Below, in pieces: positions 1 to 10,026 of a stretch of DNA of 64,000 nucleotides. Position numbers and translations under genes: made by a program. The stretch is from Prorocentrum cordatum. Its lineage: Eukaryota > Sar > Dinophyceae > Prorocentrales > Prorocentraceae. Every line of letters begins with the position of its first letter. The stretch's first letter is position 1. The stretch spans positions 550,501 to 614,500 of the forward strand of contig CAUYUJ010022393.1 in the NCBI GenBank assembly GCA_963575745.1. Reading direction: 5' to 3'. The notes under the pieces were generated by a model. That model saw only the letters and a list, made by a program, of their open reading frames with translations. It searched no databases and had not been told where the DNA came from.

Positions 1-34
1 CGTGGCGGGGCAGGGCCCGGCGACGCGACACGCT
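1..34. repeat. truncated copy of a 170-bp repeat ending in a GCGACACGCTA hairpin arm
   Basis: The left edge of the window matches the right end of two other copies (17945-18118 and 39760-39929). The shared part is GTGGCGGGG-like sequence leading into GCGACACGCTA. The rest of this copy lies outside the window. Confidence 0.4.
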
Positions 35-50
35 ATAAGCCAAAATTCGT

Positions 51-215
<165 letters not shown>

Positions 216-283
216 GCCCGGAGGCCCATGATGGCCGCCGACCACCCACGGCCGAGTGGCGCCGCCGCGCGCTGGCGGTTTCG

Positions 284-1628
284 TCACCTCGCCGGGAAGC
301 TCTGCGGCCCGAGCTCCGACGGCCGCACCGCGCCCTCCAGGGAAGCCCCCGAGAGGCCACGCCCGCGCAGCTCGTCCAGCAGCTCCTCCATCGCCGCGCG
401 CGAGGCATCCACGACGAAGGCGACTGGCTCGTACTGGGCGAGCAGCTCGGCCAGCTGGGGCAGCGAGTCGGCCAGCGAGCCGGTGCCCATGAGCGCCTGC
501 GACAGGCCGGGCAGGGCTCCAAGCATCACCACGCTCTGCCCTGTGGACGGGCGCTGAAGCAGCACCGCAGGCCTGCCGGACACCTCCAACTCGGTGAAAA
601 CTGCCTGGCGGGGCGTCAGCACCGCGCGCAGCTCGCCATCGCCAGCGCCTAGCAGCTTGTCCTCGGTGTCGCCCAGCTCGGGCGCCGCCACGATCACCGC
701 CACCGCGGCGAATCTCGGCTTCCCGGACGGCAACGTCTGGTCCAGCGCTGCCATAACTGCGTCGGCGAGCATGGTAGACCGCACGCCGCGGCCCTCGGTC
801 AGCCACAGCTTTTCGAGGATCTCCAGGTCGGCGTCCTCGGGCGAGGTGGGCAGGTACTGCCGCACGTATGTGGATCCCGAGGCCCACGACCGCAGCTCCG
901 CCGGGGACAGCTCGGCGCCCCCCAGCACCAGGGGAGTGCCAGCGGCCTTGGAGGCCTCGGCCGCGAAGCAGTACTCCAACCCGCGGACGACCTCGATATA
1001 CGGAGTGATCGGGAGCGGCGCGGTTGGCACTCGCCGCAGCCCCGCCACTTGGCCGCTGGCTGGGGCGGCCGTGCTCCTCGCCGCACCAGCCAGCTGCGCG
1101 TCGGGGACTGCCGCGCTGGGGGGCAGGAAGCCGCTCCCCTCCGGGACGGCGAGCTCCGCGACGGGCTGCTGGGCGGCCTCACCGCGGCCGCCTGGGTCTT
1201 CTGGAACATCGAAGGCCACGAAGATGACCCCGGCGACGAGGGCGACACCGAGCAACCCATACAAACTGCCCTCCGGGCTCTGGGCGCCCGGCTGGGCCTT
1301 CGGCCGGGCTGGCGCCCCGGCGGCGGAGGCCTTGGCCCCCCGCCGCGCCGCGCCGCCGCGATCGCCAGCCGTGGGCGGCGGCGTCCTGTCGTAGGGGTTG
1401 TAGCCGATCTCCGCCCAAATGTCGTCCAGGTCCTCCAGCTGCTCCCTCCAGGCCTCCCCTGCCGGCGCTCCGCTGGCATCTGCACGGCTCGTGGAGGGCG
1501 CGCCGCCCCGCCTCTGGGCGCCACCGGCCTCGCGCGCGGGGGCGACGCGGCCGCGGGCGAGCAGCTCGAAGGCATCCCTGACGCCGTTCAGCCGTTTCGC
1601 GTCGCCGCCGACGCGGTCTGGGTGCCAC
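284..1628 (-). CDS. J-domain membrane protein, exon 2 (HPD motif to stop)
   Basis: This exon encodes about 447 residues. It opens with WHPDRVGGDAKRLNGVRDAF, which is the HPD loop and helix III of a DnaJ-type J domain. An Arg/Ala/Pro-rich linker follows. A single hydrophobic segment, LYGLLGVALVAGVIFVAFDV (about residues 122-141), is a good transmembrane helix. About 300 residues of mixed alpha/beta character then run to a stop at 284-286; I recognise no family in them. The HPD tripeptide is the part of J proteins that stimulates Hsp70 ATPase, so a membrane-anchored Hsp70 co-chaperone is the likely role. The frame can also be read upstream to 1813, but the J domain only makes sense if spliced to 2009 and above. 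Function of the C-terminal domain is unknown. Confidence 0.7.
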
Positions 1629-2008
1629 CTCTGGGTGTCGCCACACAAGTGCCACTGGCTCAATCGGCCGAGGTGCCCCCAGGATATCTCCGGGGAGGCA
1701 CAGGTGGCCTCCAGAACGCCCCTCACGAGGCCACAGGGAAGCCCCGTGGGGAGACAAAGTGGCGCGGAAAGCTGGGGGCACTGCTTCTGTGCCATGACCA
1801 CTTCCCCAGACATCCGCCGATGTGATTCTTGTCAACCCGCGGCCCCAGAGGTGCTCCCGAGCGCTTCCTGGGGTGCGGCTCTTCGCCCCCGATCCACGCT
1901 TCATGGTCCTGGGGCCCAGAAGCGCCCCCCGAGGGCGCGGATCGTGGAACAACGCCCGGATCGAACAAGAATCGTATCGCCAGAAACCTGGGCCTCTGCA
2001 GGCCGCAC
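1629..2008 (-). other. GT-AG intron splitting the J domain
   Basis: Reading the minus strand, exon 1 ends ...GTGCTGAG and the intron begins GTGCGG. The intron ends ...CCCAGAG and exon 2 begins GTGGCACCC. Joining restores an uninterrupted FRRGVLR-WHPDR across the junction (phase 2). The pentamer AGGTG occurs at both splice sites, as a direct repeat. Inside, the reading frame encodes nothing J-like. The boundaries are inferred from domain continuity, not from cDNA. Confidence 0.6.
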
Positions 2009-2430
2009 CTCAGCACGCCCCGCCGGAACGCGGCCTTCAGCTCTGCGGCGCTGGGGCTGCTGCCCGGCGGGAGGCCCAGCGCCGCCAGCGCGGCCGCGCG
2101 GGCCCCGCCCTGCGAGAGGCCTGCGGCCGCCGCGCCACCCCCGAGCGGCGCGGCGCCGGGGCGCAGCGCCGGCCGGCCCACGCCAGCGCCACGGCCGCGG
2201 CCCACAGGGCCGTGGGCAGGCGCGCTGCGCGCGGGGGGCCGCGGCGGGGGCCGCGCGCGCTGCGGCGGGCCATGCCGCCCGAGCGCTGCGGCGGGCCATG
2301 CTGCTCTCGGCGGGCGCGGCGCCTCCGGCGGTGGCCCCGCGAGCCAAGGCGGCCAGATGGCGGGGAGCGCAGGCGGCACGCCGGCAGGGCAGGTGCCGGC
2401 CTCGCCCGCTTGGGCGCGGGCAAGATTGGA
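2009..2430 (-). CDS. J-domain membrane protein, exon 1 (helices I-II)
   Basis: The 3' part encodes LGLPPGSSPSAAELKAAFRR, a typical J-domain helix I/loop/helix II, and splices to the HPD exon. Upstream the same frame is Ala/Gly/Pro-rich and runs without a stop into a repeat element near 2431, so the true start and any further exon are not resolved. An alternative frame from an ATG at 2273 reads MARRSARGPRRG followed by a hydrophobic LPTALWAAAVALAW stretch, which resembles a signal peptide. It is out of frame with the J domain, so using it would need another intron or an indel. Confidence 0.5.
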
Positions 2431-2590
2431 GGGGCCCTGGGACACACAAATAAATACACACGAATAACAGGATCCCCTATACTTTCGCATATTTTCGATT
2501 TTTCCGTCTTCCCCCCCACTCCATATTTTCCCATATCTTCTGGGGAATCGACGATTAATTGTGTCTGTGTGTTTCTCTCCCTCTTGAAAA
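2431..2590 (-). repeat. interspersed A/T-rich element, family A, copy 1
   Basis: About 150 bp, clearly A/T-richer than its surroundings. On the minus strand it runs from TCAAGAGGGAGAGAAACACA through GTCGATTCCCCAGAAGATAT to TTTGTGTGTCCCAGGGCCCC. Five further copies lie at 18547, 31064, 41716, 43421/50723 (split) and 54481. The family is not one I recognise. Its CCCAG end resembles a 3' splice site, but similarity continues past it into GGGCCCCTTC, so splicing at this point is only a possibility. Confidence 0.7.
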
Positions 2591-2629
2591 ATGTGAATCC
2601 AGTGTCCACGGCGTCTCTTAGACTTTGTG

Positions 2630-2780
2630 GACCAGGGAGGCAAGAGGCCGAGGCGCAGTGGATATGGAGACACATTGCTATCCATATATGCTCCGCGCCT
2701 CGGGTCTCTGGGGAAGGGAGACCGAGCCTCCAAGATAGCGCACGCGGATGCACATCTTGCCCGCATGGGGGCCCCTCGAG
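2630..2780 (-). repeat. hairpin repeat with CCGAGGCGC arms, copy 1
   Basis: The minus strand of this segment matches 10222-10390. Shared landmarks are CCCATGCGGGCAAGA and CTCCCTTCCCCAGA followed by ACCCGAGGCGC. Each copy contains an internal inverted repeat, CCGAGGCGC ... GCGCCTCGG. No coding potential was recognised. Confidence 0.5.
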
Positions 2781-3303
2781 GTGAGCCAGCGTATGCAGAG
2801 GAGGTCTAGGGGGAAGGCATGCATGTAGCGAGCGCTGCGGACGAGAACCCATGACCTCCGACGACAGGACGTGTTCGATCCAGGCGCGTCTCCTCGAGTT
2901 TGGCCCCTGGGGCCCGTGTTTTTTTTTTTGTTTTTTTTTTTTTCCTTTGAGATCTCAAGAGGCGCGCGGGCTCCCAGGGCCTCGGGCGGCGCTGGCTGCG
3001 GCTGCACCCCGTGGATTATACCCTGCAGGGCCGACGCCGGCAGCACAACAGCAGCGAACCATCACCGGGCCGCAGCTGGGTGGCCGAGGGAGCAGGGATT
3101 TGGCCTTGGGCGTGGCTTTATGGGGGGGTCACAATTGGGGTCAAAAAAGGTCCCCTTTCGTGCCCCTTTCGGGTCCCTCCAGAGCCCCAGGGAGCTCGTT
3201 TAGGTACCATTTGGGTACCTTTTCGGACCACACTCGCCGCCCCCCCATTTACGATCCCCCCATTACGCAGCGCCCAATGGCCCCGGGGGCCCGATTTTCC
3301 CGG
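2781..3303. other. no gene recognised
   Basis: The stretch contains a T-rich run at about 2919-2945 and G/C-rich sequence. Reading frames here are short and without recognisable domains. Confidence 0.5.
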
Positions 3304-3502
3304 GAGCGGCCTATAAGAGGGGGGTGTCCAAGAGGGGGGGGGGGTGCAAATCATGACCGGCGGCAGGTGCGCGGCCCAGCGGGGGGGGCCAGGGACGTGA
3401 GGAAACAAGAAGAGGCGTCGTGAGATCTGGGGAGAGATCATGGCCCCCGACATGATATCCTCCCCCCCCCCCCTAGTCATCACCCCCCTCTTTGCCGCCC
3501 CG
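3304..3502. mobile_element. inverted-repeat element with AAGAGGGGGGTG ends, copy 1
   Basis: The left end reads CGGCCTATAAGAGGGGGGTG. The right end, reverse-complemented, reads CGGCAAAGAGGGGGGTG. A diverged copy with the same internal order lies at 4965-5150. This is a non-coding MITE-like unit; the family is unassigned. Confidence 0.45.
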
Positions 3503-3580
3503 ATTCTCGGGCCCCGTGGACTAGCAAGAAGGGCCCTGGGCGGAAAGCTGCCCACAGGGGAGGGGTCGGGAGCTCTGGGG

Positions 3581-3762
3581 TTAAGTCGGGCCTGTCCCCC
3601 TACAGGGGGATTTTCGACGAAAAATAAAAAAAATACGCCAAAAATAATCCAAAAATAGTCTGGGGACTATTTTTGGTGCATTGTCTGGCAATTTGGGGGT
3701 ATTTTGAAGTACTTTGTATTTTTCGTCGAAAATCCCCTTGTAGGGGGACAAGCCCGACTGAA
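3581..3762. mobile_element. 182-bp MITE with 46-bp terminal inverted repeats and an 8-bp target duplication
   Basis: The left terminus TTAAGTCGGGCCTGTCCCCC and the inverted right terminus TTCAGTCGGGCTTGTCCCCC continue as matching arms for about 46 bp, including TTTTCGACGAAAAATA. The 8 bp CTCTGGGG stand immediately outside both ends (3573-3580 and 3763-3770). Inside is a second small palindrome, AAAATAGTC/GACTATTTT. It has no coding capacity. An 8-bp duplication is typical of hAT and some other DNA-transposon superfamilies; the superfamily is inferred only from that length. A second copy is at 18909-19072. Confidence 0.8.
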
Positions 3763-3935
3763 CTCTGGGGCCGCGGGCGGACAAGACGCAGAGCGGCGGC
3801 GGCGGGGGGGCGGGGAGGAGCGGGTGACGGGCACGGGAGCCGCGCGCTCCGGGGCGGGGTGGGCCCTCGGGCCCCTGGCGGCGAGCGGTCCACGGGCGAT
3901 GGGGGGGGTCCGTGCGTGCCTCCCCCGCTGGCCGG

Positions 3936-4058
3936 CCATGGTTCGGACGTCCATTCACAGTGCTTTTTCCAGTTTCGTGCGTGGTTTTTTCGCCGAATTA
4001 TCAAGGATGCTCCTCGATGGTCCTCGCCGAAGAAAAAATGCACACGTCCGAGCGATGC
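3936..4058. mobile_element. CATCGCTCGGACGT inverted-repeat element, copy 1
   Basis: About 120 bp bounded by C-ATGGTTCGGACGT at the left and ACGTCCGAGCGATG at the right, which are mutually inverted. The core ATCAAGGATGCTCCTCGATG is nearly identical in copies at 10733, 20023 and 23864. It is a non-coding, MITE-like unit. Confidence 0.65.
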
Positions 4059-4302
4059 CTCCCCCGAGCTGCTGTAGAAGCTCGACCACAAGGAATCTTC
4101 CACAAGGAGCCCAGCCCTGGAACCCCAGGGCGTCCACAGATTTTTGGTGTGGGGACGCCAGGCTGTCCATCGCAAAAGCATCGAGGCCCAAGAAGCTCAG
4201 GGCACCCTGGAGGCAAGCAGGGTGTTTCTTGGCATGGCTTTCCACTGATTTCCCCCCCAGCGTTGCCCGCTACGGGACCCTTTTCCATCAGGACGCCGTC
4301 CC

Positions 4303-4486
4303 TGACTCGGGTGTTGCTGGAAGCGCCCCTGGCCCAGAGGGCCCACAGGATCTCAAAGGAGGCCCCCCACGGCCTCTAGACCACCCCAGCACGAGGACCC
4401 GAGGGCCCCAGGGGCTCCAGAGTGGAGAAGGGAGCGGCAGGCTGGGGGCACCTTGGGCCCGGGGCACCTCTAGCACCCCCCGACTG
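4303..4486. mobile_element. inverted-repeat element with CGGGTGTTGCTGGAAG ends, copy 1
   Basis: The left arm CGGGTGTTGCTGGAAGCGCC continues into CCTGGCCCA. It is matched in inverted orientation by the right arm GGGGCACCTCTAGCACCCCC at 4461-4480. The interior is G/C-rich and non-coding. A longer copy with an expanded GAG tract is at 14315-14670. Confidence 0.55.
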
Positions 4487-4604
4487 ACGCCCGCCGAACT
4501 GTGGCTCTCGATCCGCGGCGGTCGCAGGTTCGATCCAATTCTGGAGCCCCCGTGGGGCCTCTCGGGGCCTCGTGGTGCGTGCTCTGGGAGGGGTCTCTCC
4601 TTCG

Positions 4605-4655
4605 AAATCCTGGGGGCACCCTGGGGCCAGGGGCGCTTGTGGAACCCCCCCCGGC
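4605..4655. repeat. solo arm of the TGTTGCTGGAAG element
   Basis: The sequence TGGGGGCACCCTGGGGCCAG and following GGGCGCTTGTGGAACCCC match the right arm of the elements at 4303 and 14315. No partner arm is visible nearby. Flanking segments at 4512-4530 and 4680-4702 share CGCGGCGGTCGCAGG. Confidence 0.35.
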
Positions 4656-4964
4656 CGACATCCCGCCGGACCGTGGTTTTTTTTTCGTCCCGCGGCGGTC
4701 GCAGGCCCCCCCCCGAGCCCACTTTTCCTGGCCGTGGACACGTCTCTGATGGCGCCCGGGGCCCGCACACGGGCGCTCGGGGCCGAGATCCATACGGGAA
4801 AGACGCCGGGAGGAAACCGATCATGGCCCGCCCGCGACCCTCCCGCGGCCCGCCCGCAGTGCTTTCTCGGCACCTCGGCGCCTGCGGCGGGCGCGAGGGA
4901 TCAAAGCATGCGGCGGGCTTCTTTTTTGTGTGCGTGCGAGCCTCGCAGTTTGGCGACGCAGGGG

Positions 4965-5150
4965 GGGGGCTAAGAAGGGGGCGTCCAAGAGGTGGGCTCG
5001 AAAAACATGGAAGGAACCATGTGCGCGGACGAGGGGGGGAGCAGGAGACGTATTGAGAGAAGAACAGGTGGCCATGAAACCCAGGGAGGTATCATGACCC
5101 TGGCCATGGCACCCCCCCATTTAACCATCCCTCCTATTTTGGCCGCCCCC
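4965..5150. mobile_element. AAGAGGGGGGTG-type inverted-repeat element, copy 2
   Basis: Diverged copy of 3304-3502. It has the same order of GGGGGCGTCCAAGAGG near the left end and CCCCTCC-TATTTTGGCCGCCCC at the right end. Non-coding. Confidence 0.35.
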
Positions 5151-5212
5151 GACCGACGACCCCCCCGTCGTCCCTCACGCTTATGCGGAGATTATAGTTC
5201 CCCACATCCAAA

Positions 5213-5495
5213 GTGAGGTTATCTTTTTCTGTGGACACCCTCCGCGCAATAACCTCACCTCCCTCCCACTCTCCGCCTCACTCACGCATTCACCCCGTCA
5301 TCGGTCATCATCACAATCGGTCACCATCATCACCACCACCATCATCATCATACTCAGTCACTCATCATCGATCACCATCACCATCGGCCACGAATCGTCA
5401 TCATCATTACCAGCCTTTCCACCACCGCCATCATCATCATCAACAACATCATCATACTCAATCGCACATCACATACAATGTCCCTCTCTCTCTCC

Positions 5496-5543
<48 letters not shown>

Positions 5544-5760
5544 ATCTATCTATCTCACCATTCAGCATCATTCCCCACATGTGCAATGGGGTTATTGCTT
5601 TCTCTGGACGCCCCACGCAGGAACACATCACACACTCACCTACCCACTCAGTCCTCATCTGCATCATCCTCATCATCCTCATCAACCTCATCATCATCAT
5701 CATCATCATCACTCATTCATTCAGTCAGTCACTCATTCACTCACCCACCCACTCGCGGAA
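5213..5760. repeat. (CAT)n, (TC)n and TCTA microsatellite block
   Basis: Imperfect CAT/ATC repeats occupy 5290-5460 and 5650-5755. A (TC)n tract with TCTATCTA at its end occupies about 5486-5553. Reading frames through it are His/Ser-rich artefacts. Confidence 0.9.
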
Positions 5761-7030
5761 AATATCCGGCGGGAGGCTCGTCTGTAAGTGAATTGCGAGG
5801 AGGTCTCAGGCGGGATACCTCTCCCTATAGGGCCCGATTTCACATTTCTAATCCAAACGGGTCATCCTCAAACCTGTAAGTGTCATCATTTTTGCGTTCA
5901 TAAAGCCTGCATTTGGGGGAAGTGTCAGGCGGGGGGCTCGTCTGTGAGTGAATTTCGAGGAAGTCTCAGGCGGGAGTGCTTTTCCTTTGCGGCCGGCACA
6001 TCACGTTTCTGATCCGAGCGCGTCGTTCTCAAACATGTAACCGTCGTCACTTTTGGGCTCCTGAGGCCTGAATATGGGGAAGTGTCGGGCGGGAGGCTCG
6101 TCTGTTAGTGAATTCCGAAGAAGTCTCAGGAGGGAGCCCTGTCCATATGGGGCCCGCATTTCACGTTTCCAATCCAAGCGGGTCATCCTCAAACCGATAA
6201 CAATCGTCATGTTTCGGTTCCTGGGGCCTGAACAAAGGCAAGTAGCAAGCGGGAGGCTCGTCTGTGAGTGATTTGCAACGAAGTCTCAGGCGGGAACCGT
6301 CTCCCTATGGGGCCCGCACTTCACGCGTCTAATCCGAACAGGACATCTGCAAACCTGTAATTGTCGTCACCGTTGGTCTCCTGAGGCGTGAATACGAAGG
6401 AAATATCAGGCGGGAGGCTCGTCTGTGAGCGAATTGCGAAGAAGTCTCAGGCGGGAGCCTTCTCCTTATGGGGCCCGTGCTTCACGTTTCTAATCCGAGC
6501 GCGACCTCCTCGAACCTGTAGCTGTCGTCACTTCTGGGCTCCTGAAGCTTGGACATAAAAGAACTATCAAGCGGAAGGCTCGTTTGTGAGTGAATTGCAA
6601 GGAAATCTCAGGCGGGAGCCCTTTTCCTATGGGGCCCGCATATTATTTTCCTACTCCGGGCGGGTCATCCTCGAACCAAAGCTGTCGTCACTTTGGGGCT
6701 CCTGAGGCTGTAATATAGGGGGAATCTCCGGCGGGAGGCTCGTCTGTGAATGAATTGCGAGGAAATCTCAGTCGGGAGCCCTCTCCCTATGGGGCCCGCA
6801 GTTCACTTGTTTAATCCAAGCGGGTCGCCCTCAAACCTGTAACTGTCGTCACTTTTGGGCTCCTGAGGCCTGAATATGGAGAAATATCATGCGGGAGGTT
6901 TGTCTGTGAGTGAATTGCAAGGAAGTCTTAGGCGGGAACCCTCTCCCTATGGGGCCCGCACTTGATGTTTTCAATCCGAGCGGGTCATCCTCGAAACTGT
7001 ATCTGTCGTCGCCTGTGGGCTCCAGGGATG
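5757..7030. repeat. tandem array, 8 units of about 160 bp
   Basis: Units begin with the anchor GGCGGGAGGCTCGTCTGTGA, spaced about 160-162 bp apart (near 5768, 5929, 6090, 6249, 6411, 6570, 6732 and 6893). Each unit also holds GAAGTCTCAGGCGGGAGCCC, a TATGGGGCCCGC box, a CGGGTCATCCTCAAACCTGT box and GCTCCTGAGGCCTGAATATG. Divergence between units is moderate and length is kept. No ORF is conserved from unit to unit. It looks like a local satellite; no function can be assigned. Confidence 0.92.
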
Positions 7031-7084
7031 AAGCCGAGAAGCTCGCCGCAGAGCTTGGCTTCGTGCTGCCACCCGCCTGAACGC

Positions 7085-7205
7085 GGCCGTGACTAGCTCG
7101 GTGCCTGCGGGGTTGTCCCAACGGTTTGCTCCCGCGCCCCAGCGGCTCGCGTGGTTGCCCCAACGGCCTGGCCCGCGGGGTTGTCCCAACGGCCGCGTGA
7201 CACGG
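7085..7205. repeat. short tandem repeat of GGTTGTCCCAACGG
   Basis: The motif GGTTG(T/C)CCCAACGG occurs three times (about 7111, 7152 and 7181) separated by G/C-rich spacers with a similar GCGGCTCGCG/CGGCCTGGCC pattern. It directly follows the 160-bp array. Confidence 0.6.
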
Positions 7206-7730
7206 CCATTCGAGAATGCACCCGCGCTGGCCGAGGCGGCGACGGCGTCGAGGAACATCGACGCGCGCGCTGTTGCAATAAACAGGGGAGGAGGTGGTGG
7301 GTGACGAAACAAACAGCAGGAGGGCGAGGCAAGGGCAACGCGGGGAGCGGGTGAGGGCCTTGCGCCAGGGCGAGAATCAGAATAACGCAGAGAAAACAAT
7401 AAGGGCGCCTCACGAATCGTGTAGACGACAGTGAGGGCTATTTCCAAATTAGCTGAAAGGATTTTCAGGTGGGGTCTTTCCGTCGGGATAATTTTGGGAA
7501 GCCGAGAAGTACGGAGACCGCTACTCTCAAGACCTCTCCTGGTGTGCGCTATGACCAAAACTTCGAAGCAAATCCAGCTGTGGCCACGAGGGCCTCCCAG
7601 GAAGGAGGCCCCCCCCCCCCATAAAAGAGAAAACGAGGGACGGGTAGAGGCTTCGTGGCGGTTTCGGGGGCGCTCTCCGTGCGCGAGGCCGTCGCCAGCA
7701 GCGTGGGCAGGGGAATACAAGACGAAGCCA
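7206..7730. other. no gene recognised
   Basis: Mixed sequence with a C10 run at about 7611. The frames are short, overlapping and unlike known proteins. Confidence 0.4.
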
Positions 7731-7885
7731 GGACGAGGAGAAATGCGTGTACGGATACACCGAGAATCTCGCAGATCCCGGAGATCTGGAGAAGGCTTCG
7801 GGCGCCGCGGCATCCTCAGAGCGCTCCAAGACGCTGTCAGAGCGTCCCGGAACGCCGTGAAACGGACTCACCCTCGGTGGAGGCC
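7731..7885. mobile_element. GGCCAGGACGAGGA element, copy 1
   Basis: The left end GACGAAGCCAGGACGAGGAG and core TTCGGGCGCCGCGGC are shared with copies at 32331, 34064, 36117 and 39425. In the better copies the right end is CATCCTCGTCCTAGCC, the inverse of the left; here the right end is eroded (CACCCTCGGTGG). Confidence 0.5.
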
Positions 7886-8006
7886 TCTGGGAAAGGGGTG
7901 CCCTGCAGCAAAGGCTCTGATCAGGCAGGCCGCAGCGGCCCTGGGCTGGCCCCAGAGGTCACCGGGCGGAGCGAAACCCTGGCAAGATTTCACGATGTTC
8001 CCAACC

Positions 8007-8178
8007 TGCAGTCGGGCCGCTGAAAGAAGGAACGCTAAATAAGGAAGGAAGCCCCTTCTTGGCCATGTCAGCGCCTCCGTACCCCAGGAGGGCAAGTGGA
8101 ACAGCACTGGAGGAACCTAAGGAACATCGAGCCCCTTCCGAACCCAAACTGCTCCTTATTTCAGCGTCTTGACTGTGC
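8007..8178. mobile_element. GCAGTCGGGCC inverted-repeat element (ACAGTC group)
   Basis: The left arm GCAGTCGGGCCGCTGAAAGA with AAGGA after it is matched by the inverted right arm ACAGTCAAGACGCTGAAATA. Inside, GCTAAATAAGGAAGGAAGCC followed by CCTT resembles the element at 37669-37850. Non-coding. Confidence 0.6.
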
Positions 8179-8229
8179 TGTAGGACGAACGGGTGCACAG
8201 GCCTTCTCGTGGCCGCTCGTCGGCAAACG

Positions 8230-8790
8230 GGTCCTCCTCCTCCCCTGCGTGGCTGCTCCTCCAGGGGAGGGGGCAGCCTGTGGTGGGATTGTGCCCCTCC
8301 CCTGCTCCTCTCTCCCTTCTCCGCCCTCCTCCTCCTCTCCCTCCCTTCTCCGCTCCTCTCTACTTGCGGTCAGAGGGTGCGCGTTTCACGGGCGCTCGCT
8401 GTGGGAACATTCGGCGGCGCGTTTCGAACCGGGGGGGGGGCTCCCCCCCCCCCAACACTCGGCGCCGTCGATCAGAACCAGGGGAACTCCCCTCCCCCCT
8501 GACCCCCCTCCCGAACCCCCCCCCTCTCCCTCCCAATGGGGGGTGGGGGGGATCCAAAACCCCCCGCACCCGCCCCCCCCCGTCGGCGCTGGCGCTGGCG
8601 GCCGCCGCAGCGCCAACGCAGCGACGATGACCGGAGAGGGCCCAGGAGTGAAGGGGGGGAGTGTTTCAACCCCCACCCCCCCGCGCTGGCGCCGGCGCCG
8701 GCGCTGGCGGCGGCCAGCATCGCCGACGGAGGGGACGCCGCGACGATGACCAGAGAGGGCCCAGAGGCCGCAGAGGGAACACACAAATCG
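8230..8790. repeat. G/C homopolymer-rich block with a ~110-bp direct repeat
   Basis: Long runs of C and G (for example near 8441-8454 and 8515-8555) are followed by a direct repeat carrying GCGACGATGACC-GAGAGGGCCCA at about 8620 and 8731. Frames are Pro- or Gly-rich by composition only. Confidence 0.6.
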
Positions 8791-8904
8791 CCAGATCGAG
8801 CCCTCGCATGCTCCTCAGACGTCCCCGAAACCCTTCTGACGAGAAGTCAAGAGGCATCCATTAGAACTCAGACCCTCTGCCAAACCACAGTGGCGGAAGA
8901 GCCG

Positions 8905-9770
8905 AATGCCACACGACCACCACCACCAACCACCACCACCACCATCACCACCACCCACCGCCACCACAGACCACCATACTACCACCACCACCGCCACCAC
9001 AACCACCACAACAATCACCACAACCCACTATCACCAGAACTACCACCATCACCATCGCCACAAAAATCCCCCTCATTACCACCACCACCAAAAACGCCAC
9101 CACCAGCACAAGCACCACCACAACCCACCACAACCACCACCACCACCACCACAAACCACCACACCATTACCAACACCATCACCACCACCGCCACAAGCAC
9201 CACCATCACCACAACCCACCACCAACACCACCACCACAAACCACCACACACAACAACCACCACCACCACCACCACCACCACCACCACCACCACCACCCAC
9301 CACCCACCACCCACCACCCACCACCCACCACCCACCACCCACCACCACCCACCAGCACCACCAGACCCCCTACCAGCAGCACCACTACCACCAACACCAC
9401 AGCCCACCACCACCACAACCACGACCAACCACCACGCCTCCACCACCACCACCGCCACCACCACGACCACCACCATCACTTCCTCAACCCACCACCACCA
9501 CCAAACCACAACACAACCACCACCACCGCCACCACAGCCAACACCACCACGACCGTCACAACAGCTCACCACCACCACCTCAAATACAACAACCCACCAC
9601 CACTACCACCACCCTCACCGACAATCTACCACACCACCACCACCGCCACAACCACCACCACTACTACCAGCAGCACGACCCACAACCACCACCACAACCA
9701 CCACAACCACTACAAACCACCTCACCACAACCACCACCGCCACTACCACCACCACCAGCACCCCCGCCGC
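8905..9770. repeat. (CCA)n imperfect triplet tract, about 860 bp
   Basis: Almost continuous CCA/CAC/ACC repeat with scattered substitutions and a purer (CACCCAC)n stretch at 9295-9355. It leaves all frames open on both strands, which produces long His/Thr/Pro or Gly/Val frames that should not be called genes. Confidence 0.95.
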
Positions 9771-10026
9771 CGCCGCCAGCCGCCGCCGACGCCAGCGCCG
9801 GCCCGAGGAGAGGGAGAAAGGAGAAATAGGGGAGGGGGGGGGAAGTCGAACCCCCCCCCTCCGTCACAGGAGGGGGGGAGGGGGTTCGAACCAAACCCCC
9901 CTCCAAGCTACCACAGAACGCGCTCTTTCTGCGATGACAATTCTCGCCGTGGTTCACTCCCACGCCAGGGGACTACCCGTAGGCGGAGGCGGAGGCGGAT
10001 GCCAACCTACTTTAGCCTTGACCACC

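Noticed and set aside
4495-4560. tRNA-like B box (GGTTCGATCC)
   Set aside because: No A box at the right distance and no cloverleaf can be drawn; the motif lies in a duplicated G/C-rich repeat flank.
5757-7030. CRISPR-like array
   Set aside because: The whole 160-bp unit is conserved, without unique spacers, and the genome is eukaryotic.
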